From the NCBI RefSeq assembly GCF_900890705.1, contig NZ_CAAHFH010000002.1:1674001-1738000 (forward strand): a DNA stretch of 64,000 nt. Direction: 5' to 3'. Under the pieces are notes generated by a model, which did not search any database, was not told the origin of the DNA, and saw only the letters and a list, made by a program, of their open reading frames with translations. Of this stretch, positions 49,532-57,873 are shown piece by piece. The translations under genes and the position numbers were made by a program. The first letter of the stretch is position 1; every line of letters starts with the position of its first letter. The DNA is from Pontiella sulfatireligans. Lineage in GTDB: Bacteria > Verrucomicrobiota > Kiritimatiellia > Kiritimatiellales > Pontiellaceae.

Positions 49532-49562
49532 AAACCCCGTCAAGCCGACGGGGTTTCTTTTT
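49532..49562 (+). terminator. terminator of operon 1, overlapping the end of regulator 2
   Basis: AAACCCCGTC-AAGCC-GACGGGGTTT is a perfect 10-bp stem followed by CTTTTT on the plus strand. On the minus strand the same bases encode the last residues and stop of the regulator (ETPSA). Confidence 0.9.
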
Positions 49563-50334
49563 GGCGGAAGTGCCGGATCAGGGCAAGCTGGCTTTTGACG
49601 CCGAAGTGGCGGTAGATGTCGCGGATGTAGCCTTTTACCGTGTGCGGGCTCAAATGCAGCAGTTCGGCAATCTGCTTGCAGAGGTTGCCGTCGAGCAACA
49701 GGGCGAGAACCGAGCGCAGGCGGGGCGTAAGTTTTTCCGTGTCGGCACCTCGGAGCGCAGGCGTACCGCATTCGTAGAGCCACTTCACTTCGCCAGTTAC
49801 GGTTTCAACCATTTGGCGCTGGCGTTCGGTAAAAGACGGGCGATCCGCATGGCGGAAAAAGCCGATTCCGCTGAACCCTAGTTCAGACCTCGGTGTAATG
49901 GCATACATGCAGTGGTCGATGCCGTGTTCCAGAAAATAGGTTTGGGCATTGGCGTTGTTGTACCAGATGTCGTCATCGACAAGTTGCTGGCGCGTGCGGA
50001 CAAAGTGCCTCCCTCCGGCCACCAGCGTGGCGAGCGACGGATCGCAGGGCGACGGGCATTTGGTGTCGGAAGGCGAGTCCAGCAGAGCGGCAAGCTGGTG
50101 GTCGGTCAACCCGCCGTAGCGTATATCCATTTGCATGGGAGCCTGGCTTTCGGGATCGATGCGCCCAATGGTCCACAGCCATCCATCGGCCTCAACCAGC
50201 TCCGCAAGACCACTGATTAGCAGACGGCGTTTGGGGTTGAGCGAATCAGACTGTATGGCAATATCGCCAAGCATCCTGACAACCGCCTTTAACTCTGCTG
50301 CTCCAAGCTGTTGTTCTCTAAAGCGCCCCGGCAT
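49540..50334 (-). CDS. LuxR-type regulator, cassette 2
   Basis: The protein has 264 residues, and AGGAGACGCAG precedes its ATG. It is close to the regulator at 41744 along its whole length: LVEADGWLWTIGRIDPESQA, PSDTKCPSPCDPSLATLVAG, QTYFLEHGIDHCMYAITPRS, then the LuxR helix-turn-helix ELLHLSPHTVKGYIRDIYRH. The sensor half has no known acyl-homoserine-lactone signature that I can read, so the signal is unknown. It is divergent from the exoprotein gene at 50506. Differences are spread through the protein, suggesting an old duplication with both copies kept. Confidence 0.88.
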   Translation of the reverse strand: MPGRFREQQLGAAELKAVVRMLGDIAIQSDSLNPKRRLLISGLAELVEADGWLWTIGRIDPESQAPMQMDIRYGGLTDHQLAALLDSPSDTKCPSPCDPSLATLVAGGRHFVRTRQQLVDDDIWYNNANAQTYFLEHGIDHCMYAITPRSELGFSGIGFFRHADRPSFTERQRQMVETVTGEVKWLYECGTPALRGADTEKLTPRLRSVLALLLDGNLCKQIAELLHLSPHTVKGYIRDIYRHFGVKSQLALIRHFRQKETPSA

Positions 50335-50396
50335 CTGCGTCTCCTATAATTGAGTCCAATCCAATGATTATACTGACATATAACCACATTTCAATA

Positions 50397-50412
50397 CCCC
50401 TCTAAAGTGGGG
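50397..50412. promoter_or_regulatory. palindrome, candidate LuxR operator, cassette 2
   Basis: CCCCTCTAAAGTGGGG is an imperfect version of the perfect palindrome at 42607-42622. It sits at the identical distance (93 bases) from the next ATG. Confidence 0.6.
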
Positions 50413-50450
50413 TTTCGCATTTTTGCGTTTTTATCCACTATCAGGCTATA

Positions 50451-50505
50451 CGTTCAGTGAATCGATCCGTGTGGGGTACGGGGATCACAACAACAGGGGA
50501 ATAAA
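50451..50505 (+). promoter_or_regulatory. conserved leader of exoprotein operon 2
   Basis: It matches the operon 1 leader (42661-42715), including ATCGATCCG and GGGGTACGGGGATCACAAC, with about six differences in 55 bases. Confidence 0.55.
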
Positions 50506-53346
50506 ATGAAACGATACAGTGTGATCAGCATACTGATAATGCTTGCTGCGCTCGCGCAGGCAACCGTACTAACATTCGATGCCGGCGTAGGGAACTATGA
50601 GCTGATGCCGCAGGATTATGGCGACAACGTAACCAGTACAAACATGGGGGCCTACTCCTACGGAGAAGCCGGTGAGGGCTTCACGCCGAATGTCACGGTG
50701 GAATATATCGGGGTCGGCGATGGATTGCATTATTGGCATAACAGCTATGGCGACCTGGTCAGTGTGCTGGAAAACGAAGATGACGGCGAGCGCTGGACCA
50801 TTGTTCATTTTGAAGCTGAAACCGCGCATCAGGTTACCCTGCACGGTCTGGATATTGGGATCTATGGCACGGGAATTATTCCGATTGACAGCATGACCAT
50901 AACCAACGAAAGCGGAGCTGTTTTGTTTCAGCAGAACAATATGGCGATTGATGGAAGCACGAGTGGCCATACGAATATAAACTTCGGCGCTATAACCGGG
51001 CAATCGTTGACGCTAATACTGGATCTTCAAACTGCGGCGGCAACCAGCGATAATGACACGATCGGGCTGGATAATATTATTTTTAGTGAATCATGGGATC
51101 CTGCGGTTACCCGATGGGTGGCTCCAGCAGAAGACGGTTTGTCCCGAGTGCGGGTTCAGGGAACGTATCCAGCGGGAGTCGAAGAGGTATTGGTTACATA
51201 TAACAATACAACACTCTATTCCTCCACCAACAGCCTGTCGTTCGATTTTGAACAAATGGTCGAGCCGGGCGATGAATTGCTGGTTTACGGACTGAGTGCA
51301 TCCGGCATCGTCCAAGACGCTGAATCTCTTTCGTTCACCACCCTCAAAGAAAACTTGGCTTACACTACGCTGGATGATTGTGATGGAGAATATATGTCTT
51401 GGGCATGGGAGGCCGTGCCGGGGGAAATCTGGTCCGGAATTGGGCAGGTAACCGAGTCGCCCACGAATTCGGTGATGACCGGGGGCGACTATATGTACTA
51501 CCAGAAGGCCTCCTATCGAGATCTGCCCTTCAGCGTTACCACCAACACGCATATGTCGATCCAGTACTTTTCTAAGTTGGGTCCCAAAGTCAGAAGCGAC
51601 AGCTCAGGAATGAGCGGACTTGCGCTGTCCAACCACTCCTTCACCAATGACGGAGCCCGGTTTTTTGAGTTCAGAATGCGGGGCCATGCCCCCGAAAGTG
51701 ATTTGGCGGGACTGTTCATGTTTGATGCCGATGGAAGCTCGATTCAAAGTATTCAATCCCCAGACATCAACACCTGGGTTGAATTCCGATTGGACTTTGA
51801 CTGGAGCTATGTGGATGCTGGCGGGAAATACGGTTTATGCACGGCATTCATGAAACAGCAGGGAGCTTCACGCTGGCAGTTGATCAGTGACTTAAGTCAC
51901 ATTGAGCTTCACGTGGAAGATCCCACGGAAATCACAAAAATCGGAGGCATTGGGCACTGCTCCTGGAGTTCCTATAGTGGCTACTATGGGTTTCAGCCCT
52001 TCCTCGATGACATCCGTTATTGTACCGGAGAAAATGCCAATCGCGGTGTCGGGACCAACCTGCTGCTTGACTCCGGTTTCAACGAAGTCGAAACCCGATG
52101 GCGCAGAGATGGAGAAGGGCGACTCCATGTTCCGAGCATGCACACCAACAATGAGCCATTTCATAATGGTGTATACCTCGTCTGCAGAAGTTCTTATACC
52201 GCCGAGGTCTTTCAGGTCATCAACTTGCTAGACGAAGGATTGACCGCCGAGGATATCGATGCAGGGATCTACCGCGCCTCGTTCGGAGGATGGCAATTTG
52301 GCGGTAACGGCTCCTTGGGGAAGATTGAGATCGAATATCTGGATATCAACGAGATCCCCATCAGCACAAACAGTCTGCCTGTTGTGGAAGATACAATTGG
52401 ATCCTGGATTGAACAGATGGCCACCAACACGATTCCGTCTTTAACACGTTCCATCCGTTACCGCACAGATCTCTCGGGATACGCCCGCTTGGACGATGCC
52501 CACCTTTCCGTCCTCGGAATCCCGATGGATGACGTCGCGCTCACCGTTTCCTCCGCTCACGGCTCGCCGACTCCAAGCATTGGAACGGAGTCCAACAGCT
52601 GGGGGACCGTCGTCAACTGTTCTGTGACGAATGTGGATGATGGTCAGACCCAATACGAGTGCATCGGCTGGACAGGAACGGGATCGGTTCCAAGCTCTGG
52701 AACATCCAACGCGGTTGAGGTCACGATGACCGAAAACTCTTCCATTGTCTGGAACTGGCAAACGAACTACTGGCTGGATGTCAATGTGACCGGCAGCGGT
52801 ACCGTCAGCCATGTTGACGGATTCTATCCGGCAGACTCTTCCCAAAACCTGACTGCCACGCAGGATGCCGGCTGGCTCTTCATGGGCTGGAGCGGCGATG
52901 CTTCCGGAACTAACAGCGCGACGGTTGCCATGAATGCGCCTAAAACCGTCATGGCCACCTTCTCCGACGATGCCGACGACGACGGACTGACCAATACCGA
53001 AGAAGCCGCGCTCGGCACCAATCCGTGGGATGCCGATACCGACTCCGACGGTTTCGACGATGCGTTCGAAGTCTCGAAAGGATGGAACCCAACCATCGAC
53101 GACAGCGATGTTGCCGATTATATCGGCGCCAACGGCGACGAGTTCGGGCTCTATCCCTCCAACGTGGTACTCGACGTGGCGGTCGGACAGATGATCATCG
53201 AGACTTCGGGAGGAAGCGCTACCCTGAGCCTCCAACTCGAAGAGTCGGAAGACCTCGTCACCTGGACCAACGCCGGCCCGCCGGAAGTCTGGAGCTGGCC
53301 GGTGGACGGCGAGAAGAAATACTTCCGCGTCCGTTCTTCGAAATAA
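50506..53346 (+). CDS. large secreted protein with InlB-like/TSP3/shared tail (operon 2, first gene)
   Basis: The protein has 946 residues. Signal peptide about 1-20. The N-terminal 180 residues (FDAGVGNYELMPQDYGDNVT, TVEYIGVGDGLHYWHNSYGD) resemble a jelly-roll binding domain. A middle region (about 200-680) is shared with the next gene (LPFSVTTNTHMSIQYFS, GENANRGVGTNLLLDSGFNE, DIDAGIYRASFGGW, LSVLGIPMDDVALTVSSAHG). An InlB-like repeat (YWLDVNVTGSGTVSHVDGFY), TSP3 loops (DADDDGLTNTEEAALGTNPW, DTDSDGFDDAFEV) and the tail ending KKYFRVRSSK complete it. The last 230 residues closely resemble those of the 42716 gene. Surface binding is likely; the target is unknown. Confidence 0.72.
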   Translation: MKRYSVISILIMLAALAQATVLTFDAGVGNYELMPQDYGDNVTSTNMGAYSYGEAGEGFTPNVTVEYIGVGDGLHYWHNSYGDLVSVLENEDDGERWTIVHFEAETAHQVTLHGLDIGIYGTGIIPIDSMTITNESGAVLFQQNNMAIDGSTSGHTNINFGAITGQSLTLILDLQTAAATSDNDTIGLDNIIFSESWDPAVTRWVAPAEDGLSRVRVQGTYPAGVEEVLVTYNNTTLYSSTNSLSFDFEQMVEPGDELLVYGLSASGIVQDAESLSFTTLKENLAYTTLDDCDGEYMSWAWEAVPGEIWSGIGQVTESPTNSVMTGGDYMYYQKASYRDLPFSVTTNTHMSIQYFSKLGPKVRSDSSGMSGLALSNHSFTNDGARFFEFRMRGHAPESDLAGLFMFDADGSSIQSIQSPDINTWVEFRLDFDWSYVDAGGKYGLCTAFMKQQGASRWQLISDLSHIELHVEDPTEITKIGGIGHCSWSSYSGYYGFQPFLDDIRYCTGENANRGVGTNLLLDSGFNEVETRWRRDGEGRLHVPSMHTNNEPFHNGVYLVCRSSYTAEVFQVINLLDEGLTAEDIDAGIYRASFGGWQFGGNGSLGKIEIEYLDINEIPISTNSLPVVEDTIGSWIEQMATNTIPSLTRSIRYRTDLSGYARLDDAHLSVLGIPMDDVALTVSSAHGSPTPSIGTESNSWGTVVNCSVTNVDDGQTQYECIGWTGTGSVPSSGTSNAVEVTMTENSSIVWNWQTNYWLDVNVTGSGTVSHVDGFYPADSSQNLTATQDAGWLFMGWSGDASGTNSATVAMNAPKTVMATFSDDADDDGLTNTEEAALGTNPWDADTDSDGFDDAFEVSKGWNPTIDDSDVADYIGANGDEFGLYPSNVVLDVAVGQMIIETSGGSATLSLQLEESEDLVTWTNAGPPEVWSWPVDGEKKYFRVRSSK

Positions 53347-53357
53347 GCATTCATGTG

Positions 53358-53412
53358 GGGCAGGCTTTCGAGCCTGCCCAATCCTCCGTTGTGCAGGCAG
53401 AGATGCCTGCAC
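53358..53412. repeat. two adjacent perfect hairpins between operon 2 genes
   Basis: GGGCAGGC-TTTCGA-GCCTGCCC (53358-53379) and GTGCAGGCA-GAGA-TGCCTGCAC (53391-53412). The first recurs, with a different loop and a T-run, after the next gene (56005). They may be REP-like. Confidence 0.65.
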
Positions 53413-53455
53413 CACTTAATGAGTTCCAAACATTGGCAAACAGGACGGCCTGAAA

Positions 53456-55993
53456 ATGAAAAAGTTCATCGCACTATTCACATTGGCAGCTACATGCAAC
53501 CTGGCTCAGGCCACAACATTCGACCTCGCGGCCGACTATTCAACGACCAACGGCAATCCGAACGGAACGTGGACCTATGGCTGGTTCCACAACGCGTTGC
53601 CGGGTGGATCGAGCTTAGAGGAATTAACCGTTTCGGGAGATGCGTGGGATGATGGCGGCGGCCATGCTGTTTGGAAAAACGAAACGGGATCGGCTATCGG
53701 GCTAGTTGCTCCGGGGCAGGTTGCGCTGGATAGCGGGCTCGATGAACCCGCTGTTTTACGTTGGACGGCTCCGGTAGAAATCGGTTTGTCTACCATTCAG
53801 ATCGAGGGCGTAATGCCCGTGCCTGTCACCGGTATTGAAATCCGACGGGGTGCCGGCGTTTTTCACTCCTTCACCAACACGTCCGCATTTAACGTGGAAA
53901 TGATGGTGGAGCCCGGCGATGAAATCGACATTGTGGCCATTGGCGGCGGAACCATTCCGCTCGATCTGACGATCACTACGCTCAATGAGCACTTGATGTT
54001 GACCACGATTGATGACTTCAATCATACTCTGACTGCGGCCTCTTGGACCACCGTTCCTGAATGGGATGGATGTTCGATATTAAGTGGAACCTTCGTTGCC
54101 GGTGACAGTCAGTTGACATGGGCCAAAGGGATGTATCATGATCTCCCCTTCTCAATTACCACCAATACCAGTCATATTTCCATTCGAAGCTTTGAAGCTC
54201 TCGGAAATAAAGCCTACGGCGGCTCTGGGGATTTCGGCTCTTTCGGTATTCGCTTATGCGCCGACAGTATTTCAACCGGCAACACCAGTGTGGCGCAATA
54301 TTATGTACGCGCGTATTATCCTGAAGGGTTTTTCGCAAAAACGTACTTCCGAAACGAAGGAGGATCAACGGTTGTTAGTGATGATGCCCCGGCACTGGGA
54401 ACCTCCAATGACGATCCCGCATCGCTTCAGGAATATCGAGCGGATATGGACTTCAGTTATGAAGATGCTGAAGGAACCTTCGGCCTGTTCAGTCTATTCA
54501 CAAGAGCAGACAGCGACTCAAAATGGAGACCGGTAGACGGACTCTTCCAGTTGGAAATGAACATTGTCGACCCGACTGTCATCACCAAACTTTGTGTGAC
54601 ATCCGACTGGAATGCTTTTGGTGGGGGCTTTCGGCCTCAGCACGATGATATTCGAATTTGCTCGGGCGAAAACAAAAATCTTGGAACCGGCACGAATCTA
54701 CTGATCAACGGCAGTATCGATCAAAAACAACTGGGATGGCGGAACGATGATGCAAATCACAGGGAGCTTTATACCAGCGGCAATGTAATCGCGCTGGGCA
54801 CAGCAGAGGTGACCACCGGGCGCGTTTCTCAGGTCGTCGGCCTGTTGGATCAGGGTCTGACTGTTCAAGACATTGATGCAGGCCTGTACCGCGCCGCTTT
54901 TGGCGGATGGCTGTATCCGGATGGGGGAGGTGCGGAGGATGCTTTTTGCGGACCGTACGATGGCCGGGTCGGCATCGACTTCCTTGATTCCACCAATGGG
55001 GTAATCGGCAACGCCAACACAGCGGATTTCATCAAAGGGTCTTATTCTGTCTGGAAGGAACTGATGGCCACCAACGCGATTCCCGCCCAGACCCGCTCGA
55101 TCCGCTACAACTACTACACACAGGGCGGCCTGCTCAACAACGCCTATCTCTCCGTACTCGGCATCCCGCAGGAAGACGTCGCGTTCACCGTGGCTTCGAT
55201 TCATGGCTCGCCCGTTCCAGCCGTTGGGACGGAGTCCAACAGCTGGAGCACGGTCGTTAATTGCTCCGTTGCGGATGTTGTATCCGGAGCCACGCAATAT
55301 GAGTGCATCGGCTGGACTGGAACCGGATCGGCCCCAACCTCTGGAACGTCCAATAGCGTTGAAGTCACTCTAACCGAAGATTCCTCCATCACCTGGAACT
55401 GGCAGACCAACTATTACCTCGATGTAACCGTTGGAACCGGCGGATCATTGAGCCACGAAGACGGATTCTATCTAGTTGGCTCAGAACAGACCATCGTTGC
55501 CACACCGGCGGCAGGTTATCTCTTCATGTATTGGGGCGGCGACGCTTCGGGCACAAACGCGAGCACGACCGTAACCATGTCCAGCCCAAGATCAATAAGC
55601 GCCACCTTCTCCGACGATGCCGACGGCGATGGGCTCACGAACACTCAAGAAGCCTCTCTTGGCACCAATCCACGCAAATCGGACACCGACAACGATGGAT
55701 TCGACGACAAAACCGAAGTGGAGTACGGCCTATCTCCGACGACCGACTCATCGGGGTTGATTGCCTACATTCAGGATAACGACGAAACCTTCGGTCTTTA
55801 TTCATCGAATGTCGTGCTCGATGTCGCAATGGGTGAAATGCTGTTAGATGTAACTGGAACCGAAGCCACGTTGAATCTCCAGCTTGAAGCATCGGAAGAC
55901 CTTCAAAGTTGGACTAATGCCGGCCCGGCAAAGGTCTGGAGCTGGACCGTGGATGGTGAAAAGAAATTCTTCCGCGTAAAATCAACGAAGTAA
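53456..55993 (+). CDS. large secreted protein with InlB-like/TSP3/shared tail (operon 2, second gene)
   Basis: The protein has 845 residues. Signal peptide about 1-19. It is a paralogue of the preceding gene: the same order of an N-terminal beta domain (ADYSTTNGNPNGTWTYGWFH), a middle part (LPFSITTNTSHISIRSFEAL, GENKNLGTGTNLLINGSIDQ, DIDAGLYRAAFGGWLYPDGG) and LSVLGIPQEDVAFTVASIHG. An InlB-like repeat (YYLDVTVGTGGSLSHEDGFY), TSP3 loops (DADGDGLTNTQEASLGTNPR, DTDNDGFDDKTEVEYG) and the tail FFRVKSTK follow. Its first 60 residues differ most. It is probably the same kind of surface protein with a different ligand, and is the last gene of the operon, followed by a terminator. Confidence 0.72.
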   Translation: MKKFIALFTLAATCNLAQATTFDLAADYSTTNGNPNGTWTYGWFHNALPGGSSLEELTVSGDAWDDGGGHAVWKNETGSAIGLVAPGQVALDSGLDEPAVLRWTAPVEIGLSTIQIEGVMPVPVTGIEIRRGAGVFHSFTNTSAFNVEMMVEPGDEIDIVAIGGGTIPLDLTITTLNEHLMLTTIDDFNHTLTAASWTTVPEWDGCSILSGTFVAGDSQLTWAKGMYHDLPFSITTNTSHISIRSFEALGNKAYGGSGDFGSFGIRLCADSISTGNTSVAQYYVRAYYPEGFFAKTYFRNEGGSTVVSDDAPALGTSNDDPASLQEYRADMDFSYEDAEGTFGLFSLFTRADSDSKWRPVDGLFQLEMNIVDPTVITKLCVTSDWNAFGGGFRPQHDDIRICSGENKNLGTGTNLLINGSIDQKQLGWRNDDANHRELYTSGNVIALGTAEVTTGRVSQVVGLLDQGLTVQDIDAGLYRAAFGGWLYPDGGGAEDAFCGPYDGRVGIDFLDSTNGVIGNANTADFIKGSYSVWKELMATNAIPAQTRSIRYNYYTQGGLLNNAYLSVLGIPQEDVAFTVASIHGSPVPAVGTESNSWSTVVNCSVADVVSGATQYECIGWTGTGSAPTSGTSNSVEVTLTEDSSITWNWQTNYYLDVTVGTGGSLSHEDGFYLVGSEQTIVATPAAGYLFMYWGGDASGTNASTTVTMSSPRSISATFSDDADGDGLTNTQEASLGTNPRKSDTDNDGFDDKTEVEYGLSPTTDSSGLIAYIQDNDETFGLYSSNVVLDVAMGEMLLDVTGTEATLNLQLEASEDLQSWTNAGPAKVWSWTVDGEKKFFRVKSTK

Positions 55994-56004
55994 ATATCAA
56001 CGCG

Positions 56005-56034
56005 GGGCAGGCTGGAAAGCCTGCCCTTCTTTTT
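56005..56034 (+). terminator. terminator of operon 2
   Basis: GGGCAGGC-TGGAAA-GCCTGCCC, an 8-bp stem, followed by TTCTTTTT, 12 bases after the stop. The mtnA gene ends at 56033, so it may also act for the convergent gene. Confidence 0.85.
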
Positions 56035-57055
56035 ATCCAAAATTGTACGGCGGCTTGTGCAGCCCATTCTCGGTGATGATCCCGGCAATGAGCTCGCTGG
56101 GCGTCACGTCGAAGGCCGGGTTGTAGACGCGTACGCCTTCGGCCGCGCCCACTTCCGCCGCATCGCGGATCTCGATCGGGATCAGGCCGCCGTGCGCCAG
56201 CGAGGCGTCGAGGGTGGAGGTCGGCGCCGCAACGTAGAACGGAATGCCGTGGTGCTTGGCCAGCACCGCCACGCCGTAGGTGCCGATCTTGTTGGCCGCG
56301 TCGCCGTTGGCGGCGATGCGGTCGGAGCCGACGATCACGAGATCAATCTTCCCCTCCTTCATCACCTGCGCCGCCATGTTGTCGCAGATCGTAACGACGT
56401 CGACGCCGGACTGGTGCAGCTCCCACGCCGTCAGGCGCGATCCCTGGTTGAGCGGCCGCGTTTCGTCGGAATAGACCGTGAACTTGCGTCCGGCTTCGTG
56501 CGCCACATACATCGGTGAAAGCGCGGTTCCAAAATCGCCGGTGGCCAGTGCGCCGGCGTTGCAGTGCGTCAGGATGCCCATCCCCTCTTCAATCAGCGGC
56601 GCGCCGTGCTTCCCGATGGACTGGCACATTTGGATGTCTTCCTCCAAAATCGCCAACGCCTCCCTCAACAACTCCTGCAAATGGTTTTTGTCACACCTGC
56701 GCAGGTGTGACAAACAGCGCTCCAGCGCCCAGAACAGGTTAACCGCCGTAGGGCGCGACGCCGCCAGCTGATCTGCCAATATCTCCACCTTGGCCTCAAA
56801 ATCGGCATCAACATGCTGCGCCGCCGCCGCCAGCCCCAGCGCGGCCGCGCAGCCGATAGCTGGTGCGCCGCGAACGGAGAGCCGCTGAATGGCGGCCACA
56901 ATTTCATCAATGTCGTCGAGCTCCAGATAGACGAGTTCCTTCGGCAGCTTGGTTTGGTCGATGATGCGCAGCTTGCCCGGAAGCAACGCCAGACCCTCCT
57001 CAAAGCCCGCGAGCACCTTTCCTTCAGCAGTGATCCAGCGTACGGTTTCCAACAT
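56033..57055 (-). CDS. mtnA: S-methyl-5-thioribose-1-phosphate isomerase
   Basis: The protein has 340 residues from ATG 57055, with AAAGGAA upstream; the frame running on to 57223 crosses a repeat and is not real. Family motifs are LSVRGAPAIGCAAALGLA, THCNAGALATGDFGTALSP (catalytic Cys), YSDETRPLNQGSRLTAWEL and IVGSDRIAANGDAANKIGTY (catalytic Asp). It converts methylthioribose-1-phosphate (or 5-deoxyribose-1-phosphate) to the ribulose form. The divergent neighbour is a class II aldolase, the partner in the DHAP shunt, and no mtnB/C/D genes are seen. Confidence 0.93.
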   Translation of the reverse strand: MLETVRWITAEGKVLAGFEEGLALLPGKLRIIDQTKLPKELVYLELDDIDEIVAAIQRLSVRGAPAIGCAAALGLAAAAQHVDADFEAKVEILADQLAASRPTAVNLFWALERCLSHLRRCDKNHLQELLREALAILEEDIQMCQSIGKHGAPLIEEGMGILTHCNAGALATGDFGTALSPMYVAHEAGRKFTVYSDETRPLNQGSRLTAWELHQSGVDVVTICDNMAAQVMKEGKIDLVIVGSDRIAANGDAANKIGTYGVAVLAKHHGIPFYVAAPTSTLDASLAHGGLIPIEIRDAAEVGAAEGVRVYNPAFDVTPSELIAGIITENGLHKPPYNFG

Positions 57056-57145
57056 TGAATGGTTCCTTTCGTTAAAGATTCGCGTTATACCATTTCGCCA
57101 ACCCAACGCGACAGAAACTATCAAGGATGCGTTGCGGGAAATGTA

Positions 57146-57220
57146 GGCAGAATAATTTTGTGGCAAAATAATTTCCTCTGCGGAAAGGGAAAAATAATTC
57201 TGCCACAAAATTATTCTGCC
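57146..57220. repeat. 75-bp palindromic element with GGCAGAATAATTTTGT arms
   Basis: The left arm starts GGCAGAATAATTTTGTGGCA and the right arm ends with its exact complement, around a 15-20-base centre. Each arm holds a short direct repeat (GGCAGAATAATT, then GGCAAAATAATT). It looks like a small non-coding mobile repeat, sitting in the shared promoter region of mtnA and the aldolase gene. Confidence 0.85.
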
Positions 57221-57240
57221 CAAGGAAGCTGAGGAACTCC

Positions 57241-57873
57241 ATGAACGAACAAAAACAAGCCGTAGCCGACTGCATGAACCGCCTATACTGCCAAGGGCTC
57301 ACCACCACCTCCGGCGGGAATATTTCTTTGCGTATCTCAGGTGACCTGATCCTGCTCACCCCGTCCGCCACCGATAAAGGCAATATGACCGCGGAGCAGA
57401 TTGCAGCGATCGGCATGGATGGCACCAACCACACGCCGCACCTCAAACCCAGCATCGAAACCTCGATGCATCTGGAAATCTACAAACAGCACCCGCACGT
57501 CGAAGCCATCGTCCACGCCCACCCGCCCATGGCCAGCACCTTCGTGGCGGCGCGCAAACCGATCAACGTTCGGCTGATTGCCGAGGCCTACGCCATCGTC
57601 GGCGATCCCGAATACGCCCCCTACGAACTCATGGGCACAGACAAACTGGCCGACTCCGTGGCAGGCAGCTTCAAGAAACACACTTGCTGCGTCCTGATGG
57701 AAAACCACGGCGTGCTCTGCACGGGCAAAACCCTGTTGCAAGCCTTCGACCGCATCGAGGTGCTCGAAAACATCGCCAAGATCAACCTGAATATTGGGCC
57801 GCTCGGAGGCGGGATTGAAATGACAGCCGACCAGCTTCGGGACATCGATGCCATGATGGGACGCAATGGCTGA
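57241..57873 (+). CDS. class II aldolase (Ald2/FucA-like)
   Basis: The protein has 210 residues. The family patterns are GLTTTSGGNISLRISGDLIL, TPSATDKGNMTAE, the zinc motif IVHAHPPMAS and MENHGVLCTGKTLLQAFDRI. Relatives cleave fuculose-1-phosphate (to lactaldehyde) or 5-(methylthio)ribulose/5-deoxyribulose-1-phosphate (to a 2-carbon aldehyde) plus DHAP. Head-to-head placement with mtnA favours the second. An AldA-like dehydrogenase in the window could use either aldehyde. Its last 8 bases overlap the radical SAM start, so translation is probably coupled. Confidence 0.82.
   Translation: MNEQKQAVADCMNRLYCQGLTTTSGGNISLRISGDLILLTPSATDKGNMTAEQIAAIGMDGTNHTPHLKPSIETSMHLEIYKQHPHVEAIVHAHPPMASTFVAARKPINVRLIAEAYAIVGDPEYAPYELMGTDKLADSVAGSFKKHTCCVLMENHGVLCTGKTLLQAFDRIEVLENIAKINLNIGPLGGGIEMTADQLRDIDAMMGRNG

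Noticed and set aside
53358..53412. CRISPR-like repeat array
   Set aside because: Only two different hairpins side by side; no regularly spaced identical repeats or cas genes anywhere in the window.
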